Below are positions 18,634-27,772 of a stretch of 53,967 nt of DNA, piece by piece. Below the pieces are notes generated by a model. That model had not been told where the DNA came from and made no database searches. It was given only the letters and a program-made list of their open reading frames with translations. The stretch lies in assembly GCF_001598475.1 (NCBI RefSeq), contig NZ_BCZA01000014.1, forward strand, positions 1-53,967, given 5' to 3'. This stretch comes from Pantoea agglomerans NBRC 102470. GTDB lineage: Bacteria > Pseudomonadota > Gammaproteobacteria > Enterobacterales > Enterobacteriaceae. The position numbers and the translations under genes are program-made. Numbering within the stretch: position 1 is the first letter of the stretch; each line of letters opens with the position of its first letter.

Positions 18634-20463
18634 GTGGCAACCTCGGCAGTTCTTAATCAGGAAGCGCTGGCGCAGCAGGTATTGCAGGATACCTTCGGCT
18701 ACCAGCATTTTCGTCCCGGTCAGCAGACGATCATCAATGAGGCGCTGAGCGGGCGCGATTGTCTGGTGGTGATGCCCACCGGCGGTGGTAAATCGCTCTG
18801 TTATCAGATCCCTGCGCTGGTGCGCGAGGGGCTGACGCTGGTGGTGTCGCCGCTGATCTCGCTGATGAAAGATCAGGTCGATCAGCTGCTGGCGAACGGC
18901 GTGGCGGCGGCGTATCTCAACTCCACCATGACGCGCGATCAGCAGCAGACGGTGATGGCCGACTGCCGAACCGGTCGGGTTAAGCTGCTCTACATCGCCC
19001 CGGAACGCCTGATGATGGATAACTTCCTGGACAGTCTGGCGCACTGGCAACCGGCGATGCTGGCGGTGGATGAAGCGCACTGTATTTCCCAGTGGGGCCA
19101 CGATTTCCGTCCGGAATATGGCGCACTCGGCAAGATGCGTCAGCGCTTCCCGGAATTACCGGTAATGGCGCTGACCGCGACCGCGGATGAAACCACCCGC
19201 AACGACATCGTTAACCTGCTGCATATGCAGGATCCGCTGATCCAGATCAGCAGCTTTGACCGCCCCAATATTCGCTACACGCTGGTGGAGAAATTTAAAC
19301 CCACCGATCAGCTGCTGCGTTACGTTCAGGATCAGCGCGGCAAGTGCGGCATTATCTACTGCAACAGCCGGGCGAAGGTGGAAGACACCGCCGCGCGACT
19401 GCAAAGCCGGGGGTTCAGCGTCGGGGCATACCACGCCGGTATCGACAGCGAGCAGCGTGGCCGGGTGCAGGAAGCGTTTCAGCGTGACGATCTGCAAATC
19501 GTGGTGGCGACGGTGGCCTTTGGCATGGGCATCAACAAGCCCAACGTCCGTTTTGTGGTCCACTTCGATATTCCGCGCAACATCGAGTCCTATTATCAGG
19601 AAACCGGGCGAGCCGGACGTGATGGTCTGCCTGCCGAAGCGATGATGCTTTACGACCCGGCCGATATGGCCTGGCTGCGTAAATGTCTGGAAGAGAAAGT
19701 GCCCGGGCCGCTGCAGGATATTGAGCGTCACAAACTCAACGCCATGGGCGCGTTTGCTGAAGCGCAGACCTGCCGCCGTCTGGTGCTGCTGAACTATTTT
19801 GGCGAGGGCCGCCAGCAGCCGTGCGATAACTGCGATATCTGTCTCGACCCGCCTAAACGTTATGACGGCCTGGTTGAAGCGCAAAAAGCGCTCTCCGGCA
19901 TCTACCGCGTGGGTCAGCGTTTTGGTATGGGCTATATCGTTGAGGTGCTGCGCGGGTCCAACAATCAGCGTATCCGAGAGCAGGGCCATGACAAACTGCC
20001 GGTCTATGGACTGGGCAAAGATCAGAGCCACGAACATTGGGTGAGCGTGTTACGTCAGCTAATCCATTTGGGGCTGGTGACGCAGAACATCGCTATGCAT
20101 TCGGCTCTGCAGCTCACCGAAGCGGCGCGCCCGGTGCTGCGCGGTGAAGTGCCACTGATGCTGGCGGTGCCGCGTTTGATCACCGCAAAAACAAAAAGCA
20201 GCAGTCCGGCGAAGTTTCACGGTGGCAACTACGATCGCAAACTGTTCGCCAAGCTGCGTAAGCTGCGAAAAGCGATCGCCGATGAAGAGAATATTCCGCC
20301 TTACGTGGTGTTCAATGACGCCACACTGATAGAGATGGCAGAACAGATGCCGGTCAGCGCGTCCGAGATGCTCAGCGTCAACGGCGTGGGTCACCGCAAA
20401 CTGGAGCGCTTTGGCAAACCTTTCCTGGTGATGATCAAAGAGCATCTTGATGATGAAGAGTAA
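18634..20463 (+). CDS. recQ: ATP-dependent DNA helicase RecQ
   Basis: RecQ is a 3'-5' superfamily 2 helicase in RecF-pathway recombination and in suppression of illegitimate exchange. The 609 residues equal E. coli. Walker A is MPTGGGKS (47-54), the DEAH box [17 protein letters not shown] near 145-160 includes the aromatic loop, the zinc cysteines are in [20 protein letters not shown] and CDIC (about 380-405), and the HRDC domain closes the protein. The start is GTG 18634 with AGGA nine bases upstream. It follows pldA by 24 bp. Confidence 0.98.
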   Translation: MATSAVLNQEALAQQVLQDTFGYQHFRPGQQTIINEALSGRDCLVVMPTGGGKSLCYQIPALVREGLTLVVSPLISLMKDQVDQLLANGVAAAYLNSTMTRDQQQTVMADCRTGRVKLLYIAPERLMMDNFLDSLAHWQPAMLAVDEAHCISQWGHDFRPEYGALGKMRQRFPELPVMALTATADETTRNDIVNLLHMQDPLIQISSFDRPNIRYTLVEKFKPTDQLLRYVQDQRGKCGIIYCNSRAKVEDTAARLQSRGFSVGAYHAGIDSEQRGRVQEAFQRDDLQIVVATVAFGMGINKPNVRFVVHFDIPRNIESYYQETGRAGRDGLPAEAMMLYDPADMAWLRKCLEEKVPGPLQDIERHKLNAMGAFAEAQTCRRLVLLNYFGEGRQQPCDNCDICLDPPKRYDGLVEAQKALSGIYRVGQRFGMGYIVEVLRGSNNQRIREQGHDKLPVYGLGKDQSHEHWVSVLRQLIHLGLVTQNIAMHSALQLTEAARPVLRGEVPLMLAVPRLITAKTKSSSPAKFHGGNYDRKLFAKLRKLRKAIADEENIPPYVVFNDATLIEMAEQMPVSASEMLSVNGVGHRKLERFGKPFLVMIKEHLDDEE

Positions 20464-20475
20464 AGGACACTGATT

Positions 20476-21099
20476 ATGCTGATGTTATTTGCCACTGTGG
20501 CGCTGGTGCATCTGGTGGCACTGATGAGCCCCGGCCCCGATTTCTTTTTCGTGTCACAGACTGCCGCCAGCCGCTCGCGCAAAGAGGCGATGATGGGTGT
20601 ACTGGGCATTACGCTGGGCATTGTGGTCTGGGCGGGTGTGGCGCTGATGGGGCTGCATCTGATTCTGGAAAAAATGGCCTGGCTGCATCAGATCATCATG
20701 GTCGGCGGTGGACTTTATCTGTTGTGGATGGGCTGGCAGCTGATGTGCTCGGCACGTCAGCGTCATAAACAGCCGCAGCAGGATGAGCCGGTGGTTGCGT
20801 TGCCAAAACGCGGCATGAGCTTTCTCAAAGGCCTGCTGACGAACCTGTCGAATCCTAAAGCCATTATCTACTTCGGCAGCGTCTTCTCGCTGTTTGTTGG
20901 CGACGATGTCGGTTCGGCGGAGCGCTGGGGTCTGTTCCTGCTGATTGTCGGTGAAACCTTTGCCTGGTTTACCCTGGTGGCGGCGATTTTTGCGCTGCCG
21001 TGGATCCGCGCTAAGTATCAGCGACTGGCGAAATGGGTCGATGGCATGGCCGGCGTACTGTTTGCCGGTTTTGGTATCCACCTGATTCTTTCGCGTTAA
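20476..21099 (+). CDS. rhtC: Threonine exporter RhtC
   Basis: RhtC is a LysE-superfamily exporter with about six membrane helices in 207 residues (206 in E. coli). The hallmark SPGPDFFFVSQTAASRSRKEAMMGVLG begins near residue 18, and LLTNLSNPKAIIYFGSVFSLF lies near 121. It exports threonine and homoserine-like amino acids when they accumulate. It starts 12 bp after recQ with AAGGA upstream, so it may be co-transcribed with it. Confidence 0.96.
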   Translation: MLMLFATVALVHLVALMSPGPDFFFVSQTAASRSRKEAMMGVLGITLGIVVWAGVALMGLHLILEKMAWLHQIIMVGGGLYLLWMGWQLMCSARQRHKQPQQDEPVVALPKRGMSFLKGLLTNLSNPKAIIYFGSVFSLFVGDDVGSAERWGLFLLIVGETFAWFTLVAAIFALPWIRAKYQRLAKWVDGMAGVLFAGFGIHLILSR

Positions 21100-21186
21100 A
21101 CAACGTTTCAGTCCTTATGCCGGCGTGCGCGTTGCGGCTCCGGCAGAAACCTCCCTTGCTGTCGTTTCCTCCAGAGGGTTCGCCTG

Positions 21187-21202
21187 TGTGACGGATGTCA
21201 CA
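21187..21202 (+). promoter_or_regulatory. Perfect CRP site upstream of the DUF1460 gene
   Basis: TGTGACGGATGTCACA is an exact TGTGA-N6-TCACA palindrome, centred about 116 bp before the start codon at 21311. A TAAAT-like -10 near 21240-21245 would place the site near -61, a class I position. No other gene nearby fits as target. Confidence 0.7.
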
Positions 21203-21310
21203 TTCCAGGGCTCAGGGAGTTTTGCTGTTGCAACCGCAGATAAATCGTCACTCTTTATTAATCATTCATATCCATATCTCCATTAAAGTCGGGAAGCAGG
21301 CGCAACGTTT

Positions 21311-22132
21311 ATGGAGAGGATGATGAGAGTGAAGTTCATATTACTGGTGTTGATGACGGCCTGTATCAGCGCCTGCGCCTCGCCTGATGCCGCCCGCAAC
21401 CCTGCGCCAGAGCCGGGCCAGACCGATGAGGTCACCTCGATCCTGATGCAGACGCTGTCCGATGTCGATCAGACGCAGGGCGAAAGGATTAGCCGGATCT
21501 CTGCGACGTTTCTCGGAACACCCTATGAAGCGGATACGCTGATCGGTTCTCCCACGCGTCCGGAAGCGCTGGTGATCAATTTCAACGGTGTGGATTGTTA
21601 CACGCTGCTTGATTACGTGCAGGCGCTGAGCCGCAGCCACGATCGTGCCAGCTTTGAGGCTAACCTGATTCGGACCCGCTACGCTGGCGGTGAGGTCAGC
21701 TACCGGAATCGTCGCCACTTTTTTTCCGACTGGTTTGCCGATAGTCCGCGCAATGCCGATGACGTAACCCGCACTCTTAGCCCGGATACGGTGACGGTGG
21801 TGAAGCACCTGAATCGTCAGGCCAGCGGAGCAGAACAGGTGCCCGGTCTGGGTGTGATTGCACGTCCTGTCACTTACATTCCGGCCCGGGCGATCACACC
21901 GCAGGTGCTGAACCAGATTCAGACCGGCGATTACGTGGGGGTTTACGCCACCAGTCAGAGCCTGGATGTTACGCATGTGGGGATTGCTGTCCGGCATGAT
22001 GGCCGCTTGTGGTTCAGGAACGCCTCTTCGCTGGCCGTTAATCGAAAAGTTGTCGATGCGCCGTTCAGGGAATATATGCGCTCGAAGCCGGGCATCATTG
22101 TGTTGCGTGCGGTTCCACTGACAGCGCCGTAG
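21311..22132 (+). CDS. DUF1460 lipoprotein, NlpC/P60-like cysteine peptidase or amidase
   Basis: This 273-residue protein begins with a lipoprotein signal (lipobox ISAC, Cys22). It has the DUF1460 (PF07313, N-acetylmuramoyl-L-alanine amidase-like) hallmarks: FNGVDCYTLLDYVQAL with the candidate nucleophile Cys96, YRNRRHFFSDWF near 131-142, and DVTHVGIAVRHDGRLWFRNAS with the candidate His222. Known family structures show an NlpC/P60-like fold acting on cell-wall peptides. It would be membrane-anchored in the periplasm; the substrate is unknown. It lies between rhtC and rhtB, which are neighbours in E. coli, and has its own CRP site. ATGs at 21320 and 21323 are alternative starts. Confidence 0.8.
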   Translation: MERMMRVKFILLVLMTACISACASPDAARNPAPEPGQTDEVTSILMQTLSDVDQTQGERISRISATFLGTPYEADTLIGSPTRPEALVINFNGVDCYTLLDYVQALSRSHDRASFEANLIRTRYAGGEVSYRNRRHFFSDWFADSPRNADDVTRTLSPDTVTVVKHLNRQASGAEQVPGLGVIARPVTYIPARAITPQVLNQIQTGDYVGVYATSQSLDVTHVGIAVRHDGRLWFRNASSLAVNRKVVDAPFREYMRSKPGIIVLRAVPLTAP

Positions 22133-22160
22133 CGGGGCCAGGGAAGAAGGGATAATCTTT

Positions 22161-22178
22161 CGCGCCGAATTCGGCGCG
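22161..22178. repeat. Perfect 18-bp palindrome between convergent genes
   Basis: CGCGCCGAATTCGGCGCG lies between the ends of the DUF1460 gene and rhtB. No T-run follows on either strand, so terminator activity is doubtful. Confidence 0.35.
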
Positions 22179-22185
22179 TCAGACG

Positions 22186-22809
22186 TTAAGCGATTTTCCT
22201 GGCACTGGCCAGCAGCGCGCCTACCGCCATAAACAGCCCGCCAAAAATGCGGTTCATTAACTTCATCTGTTTTGGTCCCTTAATCCAGCCCGCAATCCGC
22301 GTTGCCAGCGTGGCGTAGCCAATCATCACGATGATATCGACCACAACGGTGGTGACGCCCAGCACCAGATACTGCATAAATAGCGGCTGATGCGGCTGAA
22401 TAAATTGCGGGAACAGGGCGGCGAGAAAGACGATACTTTTCGGGTTGGTCAGGTTAACCAGCACGGCGCGTTTGAACAGGCGACGACGCGGCATCGCTCT
22501 GGCGACTGCATCCAGATCAATGCCACCCGCTGAGCGCCACTGCTGAATACCCAGCCAGACCAGATAGGCCGCACCGGCCCATTTCAGAATCTCAAACGCC
22601 AGCAGCGACTGAGAAAACAGCGCGCCCAGACCGATGCCGACCAGCACGATATGCAGCGCCAGGCCGACCTGCAAACCGGAGATAGAGGCCACCGTGCCGC
22701 GATAGCCGTGGCTGATACCGGTACTCATGGTGTTGATTGCGCCGGAACCGGGCGACAGGCTGAGAATTGTAGTGGTAAGCAGGTAGGTCAGCCACCATTC
22801 GATGGTCAT
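22186..22809 (-). CDS. rhtB: Homoserine/homoserine lactone exporter RhtB
   Basis: RhtB is a second LysE-superfamily exporter of 207 residues (206 in E. coli). The first helix carries [22 protein letters not shown], the RhtB form of the family signature, and [19 protein letters not shown] lies near 119-137. It exports homoserine, threonine and homoserine lactones. It is transcribed away from pldB. Confidence 0.95.
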   Translation of the reverse strand: MTIEWWLTYLLTTTILSLSPGSGAINTMSTGISHGYRGTVASISGLQVGLALHIVLVGIGLGALFSQSLLAFEILKWAGAAYLVWLGIQQWRSAGGIDLDAVARAMPRRRLFKRAVLVNLTNPKSIVFLAALFPQFIQPHQPLFMQYLVLGVTTVVVDIIVMIGYATLATRIAGWIKGPKQMKLMNRIFGGLFMAVGALLASARKIA

Positions 22810-22921
22810 GGGTCAGGCTCTCTTTAGTAGCGGAATTGTGACACAATACGCCAGAAATAAGCGCGGCGCTACGGCCTGCGCATGGCATTCAGGACTCTGT
22901 ATCCGGTCATCAGGAGGGCGA

Positions 22922-23914
22922 ATGAATCAACACAAAGCCAGCTGGCTGCGACGAGAAAAAGCCTTTGCTGCCTTCGCTACCGGGCCACTGCTCGATTTCT
23001 GGCACAGCCGCGAAGAGCTTGAGTTTACCGGCGTGGGTAATCTGACGCTGCGCTACGTCCGCTTCACATCACCGCAACACAAGCGTGTGATCCTGATTGT
23101 GCCGGGACGCATCGAGAGTTACATAAAATATCCTGAGCTGGCGTACGATCTGTTTCACTGCGGATTTGATGTGGTGATCCTTGACCATCGCGGTCAGGGG
23201 CGTTCCGATCGCCTGCTGGAAGATTCACACCGCGGTCACGTGGCGGAATTTACCCATTATGTCGACGACCTTGAAACGCTCTATCTGAAAGAGATTATCA
23301 GCGGTCACTACCAGCAGCGCTATGCGCTGGCTCACTCCATGGGCGGCGCAATCTTAACGCTGTTTCTGGCGCGTCAGCCGCAGGCGTTTCATGCGGTCGC
23401 GCTGGTGGCGCCGATGTTCGGCATTGCTTTACCGTTGCCCTCTTTTCTGGCCCATCGGATCCTGGACTGGGCGGAGAAGCGTCCGGCCATGCGCGATGGC
23501 TATGCGCTCGGCACCGGCCGCTGGCGTGCGCATCCGTTTGGCATTAACCGGCTGACGCACAGCACCGAGCGTTACCGGCGAAATCTGCGCTTTTATGCGG
23601 ACGATCCGGCGATTCGCGTTGGCGGGCCAACCTACCATTGGGTACGTGAAGGCATCCATGCAGGTCGCAACATCATCAGTCAGGTCGATAAGATCACCAC
23701 GCCACTGCTGCTGTTACAGGCCAGCGATGATCGGGTGGTCGACAATCGTTCGCAGGACCTTTTTTGTGCCGCGATGGCGGCGGCGGGTCATCCGTGTGAG
23801 GGCAATAAGCCACGGGTGATCGACGGTGCGCGTCATGAGATCCTGTTCGAAAAGGATGAGATGCGCGCCGAAGCACTCAATGCAGTGGTCGACTTCTTTT
23901 CCTCGCACCACTGA
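22922..23914 (+). CDS. pldB: Lysophospholipase L2
   Basis: PldB hydrolyses lysophospholipids, complementing PldA, at the inner membrane. The 330 residues (340 in E. coli) form an alpha/beta hydrolase: HRGQGRSDR near 89-97, nucleophile Ser139 in LAHSMGG, and the acid and histidine probably in ASDDRVVD and GARHEILFE near the C-terminus. The start ATG 22922 has AGGAGG at ideal spacing; the longer frame from 22802 has no such support. It is followed 52 bp later by yigL. Confidence 0.95.
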   Translation: MNQHKASWLRREKAFAAFATGPLLDFWHSREELEFTGVGNLTLRYVRFTSPQHKRVILIVPGRIESYIKYPELAYDLFHCGFDVVILDHRGQGRSDRLLEDSHRGHVAEFTHYVDDLETLYLKEIISGHYQQRYALAHSMGGAILTLFLARQPQAFHAVALVAPMFGIALPLPSFLAHRILDWAEKRPAMRDGYALGTGRWRAHPFGINRLTHSTERYRRNLRFYADDPAIRVGGPTYHWVREGIHAGRNIISQVDKITTPLLLLQASDDRVVDNRSQDLFCAAMAAAGHPCEGNKPRVIDGARHEILFEKDEMRAEALNAVVDFFSSHH

Positions 23915-23966
23915 CGTTATTTATCCGACCGGTTAAGGCCGGCAGAACCAGATACCCGAGGTTTTC

Positions 23967-24767
23967 ATGTATCACATCGTTGCATCCGATCTGGATGGCA
24001 CGCTGCTTTCTCCCGAACATCGTCTGACCCCTTTTGCGCGTGAAACGCTGCAGCAGCTGGTCGCGAAAGATATTCACTTTATATTCGCCACCGGCCGTCA
24101 TCATATCGATGTCGGACAGATGCGCGACAGCCTGGCGATTCCGGCCTATATGATCACCTCAAACGGCGCGCGCGTGCACAACGCCGAGGGCGAACTGGTG
24201 TTCAGTCATAATCTGGATGAGGATATCGCCAGCGATCTGTTTGGCCTGCAATATCATCACAGCGATATCCTGACCCACGTTTACCGCGACGATGAGTGGT
24301 TTGTCAGCCGCTCAAGCCCGGCTGAGCAGGACTATTTCCGCGAGTCGGTGTTCAACTATCAGGTCTATGAGCCGGGTCTGCTGCCAACCGATAATATCAG
24401 CAAGGTCTTTTTCACCTGCGAAAATCCCGAGCATCTGATCCCGATGGAACAGGCGATTGAAGCGCGCTGGGGCGATCGGGTTAACGTCAGTTTCTCACTG
24501 CCTACCTGTCTGGAAGTGATGGCGGGCGGCGTGTCGAAAGGGCATGCGCTGGAAGCGGTCGCGAAAACGCTGGGCCATTCACTGGAAAGCTGTATCGCCT
24601 TTGGCGACGGCATGAACGATGTGGAGATGCTGAGCATGGCGGGTAAGGGCTTTATCATGCAGAACGCCCATCAGCGGTTGAAAGATACGCTGCCGGAGCT
24701 GGATGTGATCGGTTCAAATGCCGATGATGCCGTGCCGCAGACGCTGCGCACGCTCTATCTTGCTTAA
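23967..24767 (+). CDS. yigL: YigL, HAD phosphatase (pyridoxal phosphate phosphatase)
   Basis: The 266 residues equal E. coli YigL, a Cof-type HAD phosphatase. The motifs are ASDLDGTLLSP (Asp8, Asp10), FATGRHHIDVG near 40, MITSNGARVH, VSKGHALE near 190 and FGDGMNDVEMLSMAGKG near 211-227. E. coli YigL dephosphorylates pyridoxal phosphate and sugar phosphates; its mRNA is a target of the sRNA SgrS during sugar-phosphate stress. In E. coli SgrS acts on a processed pldB-yigL transcript, and pldB is directly upstream here as well. Confidence 0.95.
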   Translation: MYHIVASDLDGTLLSPEHRLTPFARETLQQLVAKDIHFIFATGRHHIDVGQMRDSLAIPAYMITSNGARVHNAEGELVFSHNLDEDIASDLFGLQYHHSDILTHVYRDDEWFVSRSSPAEQDYFRESVFNYQVYEPGLLPTDNISKVFFTCENPEHLIPMEQAIEARWGDRVNVSFSLPTCLEVMAGGVSKGHALEAVAKTLGHSLESCIAFGDGMNDVEMLSMAGKGFIMQNAHQRLKDTLPELDVIGSNADDAVPQTLRTLYLA

Positions 24768-24780
24768 GCCGTCAGCGCAA

Positions 24781-24809
24781 AAAAAGGGCCGGATATCCGG
24801 CCCTTTTTT
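24781..24809. terminator. Bidirectional terminator between yigL and glpT
   Basis: AAAAAGGGCCGG and CCGGCCCTTTTT flank a short ATAT centre: a GC-rich stem with T-runs on both strands. It serves the convergent genes yigL (+) and glpT (-). Confidence 0.9.
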
Positions 24810-24816
24810 ATTGCCG

Positions 24817-26157
24817 TCAGGCAGGAGTCTTTTTGTGTTTGTGTTCGCTGACCATGGTCAGTAACAGCAGGATAACCGCCAGCACACAGCCAGCAATCAT
24901 CACCATGAAGCCGCCGTCCCAGCCGAAGTAATCGACGGTGTAACCGACAATGGCGCTGGCCGCCACCGATCCACCCAGATAGCCGAACAGGCCGGTGAAG
25001 CCCGCCGCCGTCCCCGCCGCTTTTTTCGGGGCCAGCTCCAGCGCGTGCAGACCAATCAGCATCACCGGACCGTAGATCAGGAAGCCAATCACAATCATAC
25101 AGGCCATATCGACGCCAGGATTGCCCGCCGGGTTAAGCCAGTAGATCACGGTCGCGATGGTTACCAGCGTCATAAAGAACACCCCGGTCGCACCGCGATT
25201 ACCGCGGAACACTTTGTCCGACATCCAGCCGCACAGCAGCGTTCCGGGGATCCCCGCATACTCATACAGGAAGTAAGCCCACGACGATTTATCCAGCGTG
25301 AAGTGTTTTACTTCTCTGAGATAGGTCGGCGACCAGTCGAGAATGCCGTAGCGCAGCAGATAAACAAACACGTTGGCCAGCGCGATGTACCACAGCAGCT
25401 TGTTCGGCAGCACATATTTCATGAAGATCTGTTTAGCCGTCAGCTCCTCTTCGTGGCTGGCATCATAGTCGGGCGGATAGTCGTTTTTGTACTCTTCAAT
25501 CGGTGGCAGACCACAGGATTGCGGCGTATCACGCATCAGCGCAAAGGCCAGAATCGCAATGGCGATGGCGCCAAACGCCGGCATATAGAGTGCCGCTTTC
25601 CAGTCGTTGAACCACGCCATACCGAGCAGGAACAGCAGAGGCGGAATACCGCCGCCGACATTATGGGCGCAGTTCCAGACCGAAACGATCCTGCCGCGCT
25701 CTTTCTGCGACCACCAGTGAACCATGGTACGTCCACAAGGTGGCCAGCCCATGCCCTGGAACCAGCCGCAGATAAACAGCAGCACGAACATCACCATAAT
25801 GCTGGAGGTGGCCCAGGGAACGAATCCCATGATCAGCATCACTGTCGCAGCCAGAATCAGGCCTGCCGGTAAGAAGACGCGCGGGTTTGAGCGGTCAGAG
25901 ACCGATCCCATGATGAATTTTGAAAAGCCGTAGGCGATGGATATGCCGGATAAGGCAAAACCGAGATCGCCACGTGAAAAACCCTGCTCTACCAGGTAGG
26001 GCATGGCGAGTGCGAAGTTTTTTCTGACCAGATAGTAGGCGGCGTAACCAAAGAAGATCCCGATGAAAATTTGCCAGCGCAGACGACGGTAGAGCGGATC
26101 AATGTGATCCTCCGCCACCTGCGGCTGACGTGGTGCAGGTTTAAAAATGCTCAGCAT
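24817..26157 (-). CDS. glpT: Glycerol-3-phosphate:phosphate antiporter GlpT
   Basis: GlpT is a major-facilitator antiporter with 12 membrane helices that imports glycerol-3-phosphate, and fosfomycin, in exchange for phosphate. The 446 residues (452 in E. coli) show very high identity to E. coli GlpT from memory: [20 protein letters not shown] with the first substrate Arg, the [21 protein letters not shown] segment and the [12 protein letters not shown] segment with the second Arg. The start MLSIFKPAP at 26157 has GGAGGG upstream. In E. coli glpT pairs with glpQ near glpABC; here it stands alone between yigL and bioP, with GlpR and CRP sites upstream. Confidence 0.96.
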   Translation of the reverse strand: MLSIFKPAPRQPQVAEDHIDPLYRRLRWQIFIGIFFGYAAYYLVRKNFALAMPYLVEQGFSRGDLGFALSGISIAYGFSKFIMGSVSDRSNPRVFLPAGLILAATVMLIMGFVPWATSSIMVMFVLLFICGWFQGMGWPPCGRTMVHWWSQKERGRIVSVWNCAHNVGGGIPPLLFLLGMAWFNDWKAALYMPAFGAIAIAILAFALMRDTPQSCGLPPIEEYKNDYPPDYDASHEEELTAKQIFMKYVLPNKLLWYIALANVFVYLLRYGILDWSPTYLREVKHFTLDKSSWAYFLYEYAGIPGTLLCGWMSDKVFRGNRGATGVFFMTLVTIATVIYWLNPAGNPGVDMACMIVIGFLIYGPVMLIGLHALELAPKKAAGTAAGFTGLFGYLGGSVAASAIVGYTVDYFGWDGGFMVMIAGCVLAVILLLLTMVSEHKHKKTPA

Positions 26158-26239
26158 CAGTGAGGCCCTCCAGGGCACATTATGGTTTTTAATTCCCAGC
26201 AGGTTGGGGCAGGAAAAGAGCAGAATAAAATGGACGCAG

Positions 26240-26259
26240 AATGTTCCATTTCGCGCAAA
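26240..26259 (-). promoter_or_regulatory. GlpR-type operator upstream of glpT
   Basis: AATGTTCCATTTCGCGCAAA matches the GlpR pattern (AATGTTCG, AT-rich centre, CGAGCATT) at about 16 of 20 positions as I recall the consensus. It lies 83 bp upstream of glpT, suiting repression relieved by glycerol-3-phosphate. Confidence 0.5.
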
Positions 26260-26285
26260 GAATAGTGTTAGTTGCGCAACGTTAC

Positions 26286-26301
26286 TGTGATGAATGACAC
26301 A
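26286..26301 (-). promoter_or_regulatory. CRP site upstream of glpT
   Basis: TGTGATGAATGACACA matches TGTGA-N6-TCACA with one mismatch, 129 bp upstream of the glpT start. E. coli glpTQ is also CRP-dependent. Confidence 0.6.
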
Positions 26302-26531
26302 TTTGTTACAGTTTTATTACATTCTGGAGCGGAAGTGATCATGCGATGGATCATTTCGCGCATTTTATCTGGCTGAAAAATCTTTATGCAGACAGTTATG
26401 TCAGGAGGCGAGAGTCCTTTACCGATGGCTATTCTGATCGCCTGTTTTGTAATCAGATGTCAACCAGATTTCACAGCCTGATGGCAGCACATTGTTTACA
26501 CTGACGGCCTGTTAATTTCGGGGTCGTCACC

Positions 26532-27395
26532 GTGTTTTTATTGATTATTACCACCATTCTGTGGGCCTTTTCGTTCAGTCTGATTGGCGAATACCTTGCC
26601 GGGCAGGTGGACAGTTGGTTCTCTGTACTGATGCGACTGGCGCTGGCTGCGCTGGTATTTTTACCTTTCCTGCGCTGGCGTGGTCATCGCCCTTCAACGC
26701 TGTTGCTTTACATGCTGGTCGGGATGCTGCAGCTGGGCGTGATGTATCTGCTGAGTTTCGAAGCCTATCTCTACCTTAGCGTGTCGGAATTCCTGCTGTT
26801 TACGGTGATGACGCCGCTTTATGTGACGCTGATTTACGATCTGATCAGCCGTCGTCCACTGCGCATGGGTTATATCTTCAGTGCACTGCTGGCTGTGGCA
26901 GGTGCGGCCATTATTCGCTATGACAAAGTCAGCGATCATTTCTGGTTTGGTCTGCTGTTAGTGCAACTGGCAAACATCTGCTTTGCGGCGGGAATGGTGG
27001 GCTATAAGCGTCTGCAGGAGACCCGCCCGATGCCGCAGCACACGGCCTTCTCCTGGTTCTATCTGGGTGCGGTGTTGATTGCGGTGATCGCCTGGTGTGC
27101 CTGGGGCAATCCGCAGAAGTTGCCGACCACCTCATTGCAGTGGGGCATTCTGGTCTGGCTGGGCATTGCGGCTTCCGGTCTCGGCTATTTTATGTGGAAT
27201 TATGGTGCGACCCAGGTCGATGCCGGCACGCTGGGCATTATGAATAACATGCACGTTCCTGCCGGGCTGCTGGTGAATCTGGCTATCTGGCAGGAGAAAC
27301 CGCACTGGCCAAGCTTTATTGCGGGCGCGCTGGTGATCCTCGCCTCGTTGTGGGTGCATAAGCGCTGGGTGGTGGGGCGCAGTGACCGATCATAA
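26532..27395 (+). CDS. bioP: Biotin transporter BioP (YigM)
   Basis: This EamA-family carrier has ten predicted helices in 287 residues. Its sequence closely follows E. coli YigM: TTILWAFSFSLIGEYLAG at the start, FEAYLYLSVSEFLLFTVMTPLYVTLIYD near 76-103, and GYFMWNYGATQVDAGTLGIMNNMHVPAGLL near 219-248. E. coli YigM is the high-affinity biotin importer. The start is GTG 26532 with GGGG upstream. It lies after yigL in E. coli as well, here separated from it by glpT. Confidence 0.92.
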   Translation: MFLLIITTILWAFSFSLIGEYLAGQVDSWFSVLMRLALAALVFLPFLRWRGHRPSTLLLYMLVGMLQLGVMYLLSFEAYLYLSVSEFLLFTVMTPLYVTLIYDLISRRPLRMGYIFSALLAVAGAAIIRYDKVSDHFWFGLLLVQLANICFAAGMVGYKRLQETRPMPQHTAFSWFYLGAVLIAVIAWCAWGNPQKLPTTSLQWGILVWLGIAASGLGYFMWNYGATQVDAGTLGIMNNMHVPAGLLVNLAIWQEKPHWPSFIAGALVILASLWVHKRWVVGRSDRS

Positions 27396-27424
27396 ACAGG
27401 GCTGTTGCATGGGTGCGGCCTCCC

Positions 27425-27520
27425 GGGCTGGCGCGTCCGATCGCGAAGGAATCTCACATCCCTGTGGATCGGCCGGGCCATCCCTGGCCCGGACGCTTCG
27501 CTCTTCAGACGCGCCAGCCC
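27425..27520 (-). repeat. Structured ~100-nt intergenic element, copy B
   Basis: A perfect 13-bp terminal inverted repeat (27425-27437 with 27508-27520) encloses a 6-bp inner helix GCGAAG/CTTCGC (27443-27448 with 27496-27501). Two hairpins follow: CAC/GTG with loop ATCCCT (27455-27466), and CCGGGCC/GGCCCGG with loop ATCCCT (27473-27492). Loops and junctions agree with copies A and C, while every helix differs in sequence but still pairs. Read on the minus strand both loops are AGGGAU, and the first hairpin contains ACAGGGAUGU. Confidence 0.75.
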
Positions 27521-27772
27521 TGGAGACTTAACAGCATCATCGCAGCAGAACCAGGGGCTCAGAGCGAATATGAAGGAGGGGATGGCGCGCTGAAACGTAG
27601 AGCATTCGCGTTGGAGTTGGCGTGTGCGATCGCGAAGGAATCTTACAGGATGGTTCAGAAACGCGCCCGGCGCTTTTTCCCCCTGCGACGAACGCTCCAC
27701 CGATGACCCGCTTTCACTCCCCAGGGCTGGCCTGGTGTTGCTGATTAAAAAGCCATGAAGAAGCTTGAGGGA

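Larger units (their letters stand above)
26158..26531. promoter_or_regulatory. glpT / bioP divergent control region
   Basis: This 374-bp gene-free interval is AT-rich. It holds a GlpR-like operator (26240-26259), a CRP-like site (26286-26301) and a possible GlpR half-site (26345-26364, right half TTCGCGCATT), all within 210 bp of the glpT start. No regulatory site specific to bioP was seen. Confidence 0.55.

Noticed and set aside
22161..22178. Palindrome as a terminator for the DUF1460 gene and rhtB
   Set aside because: No T-run on either strand; listed only as a repeat.
26345..26364. A second GlpR operator upstream of glpT
   Set aside because: Only the right half fits the consensus; the left half matches poorly. 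Kept as a possible half-site in the control-region entry, not as a separate feature.
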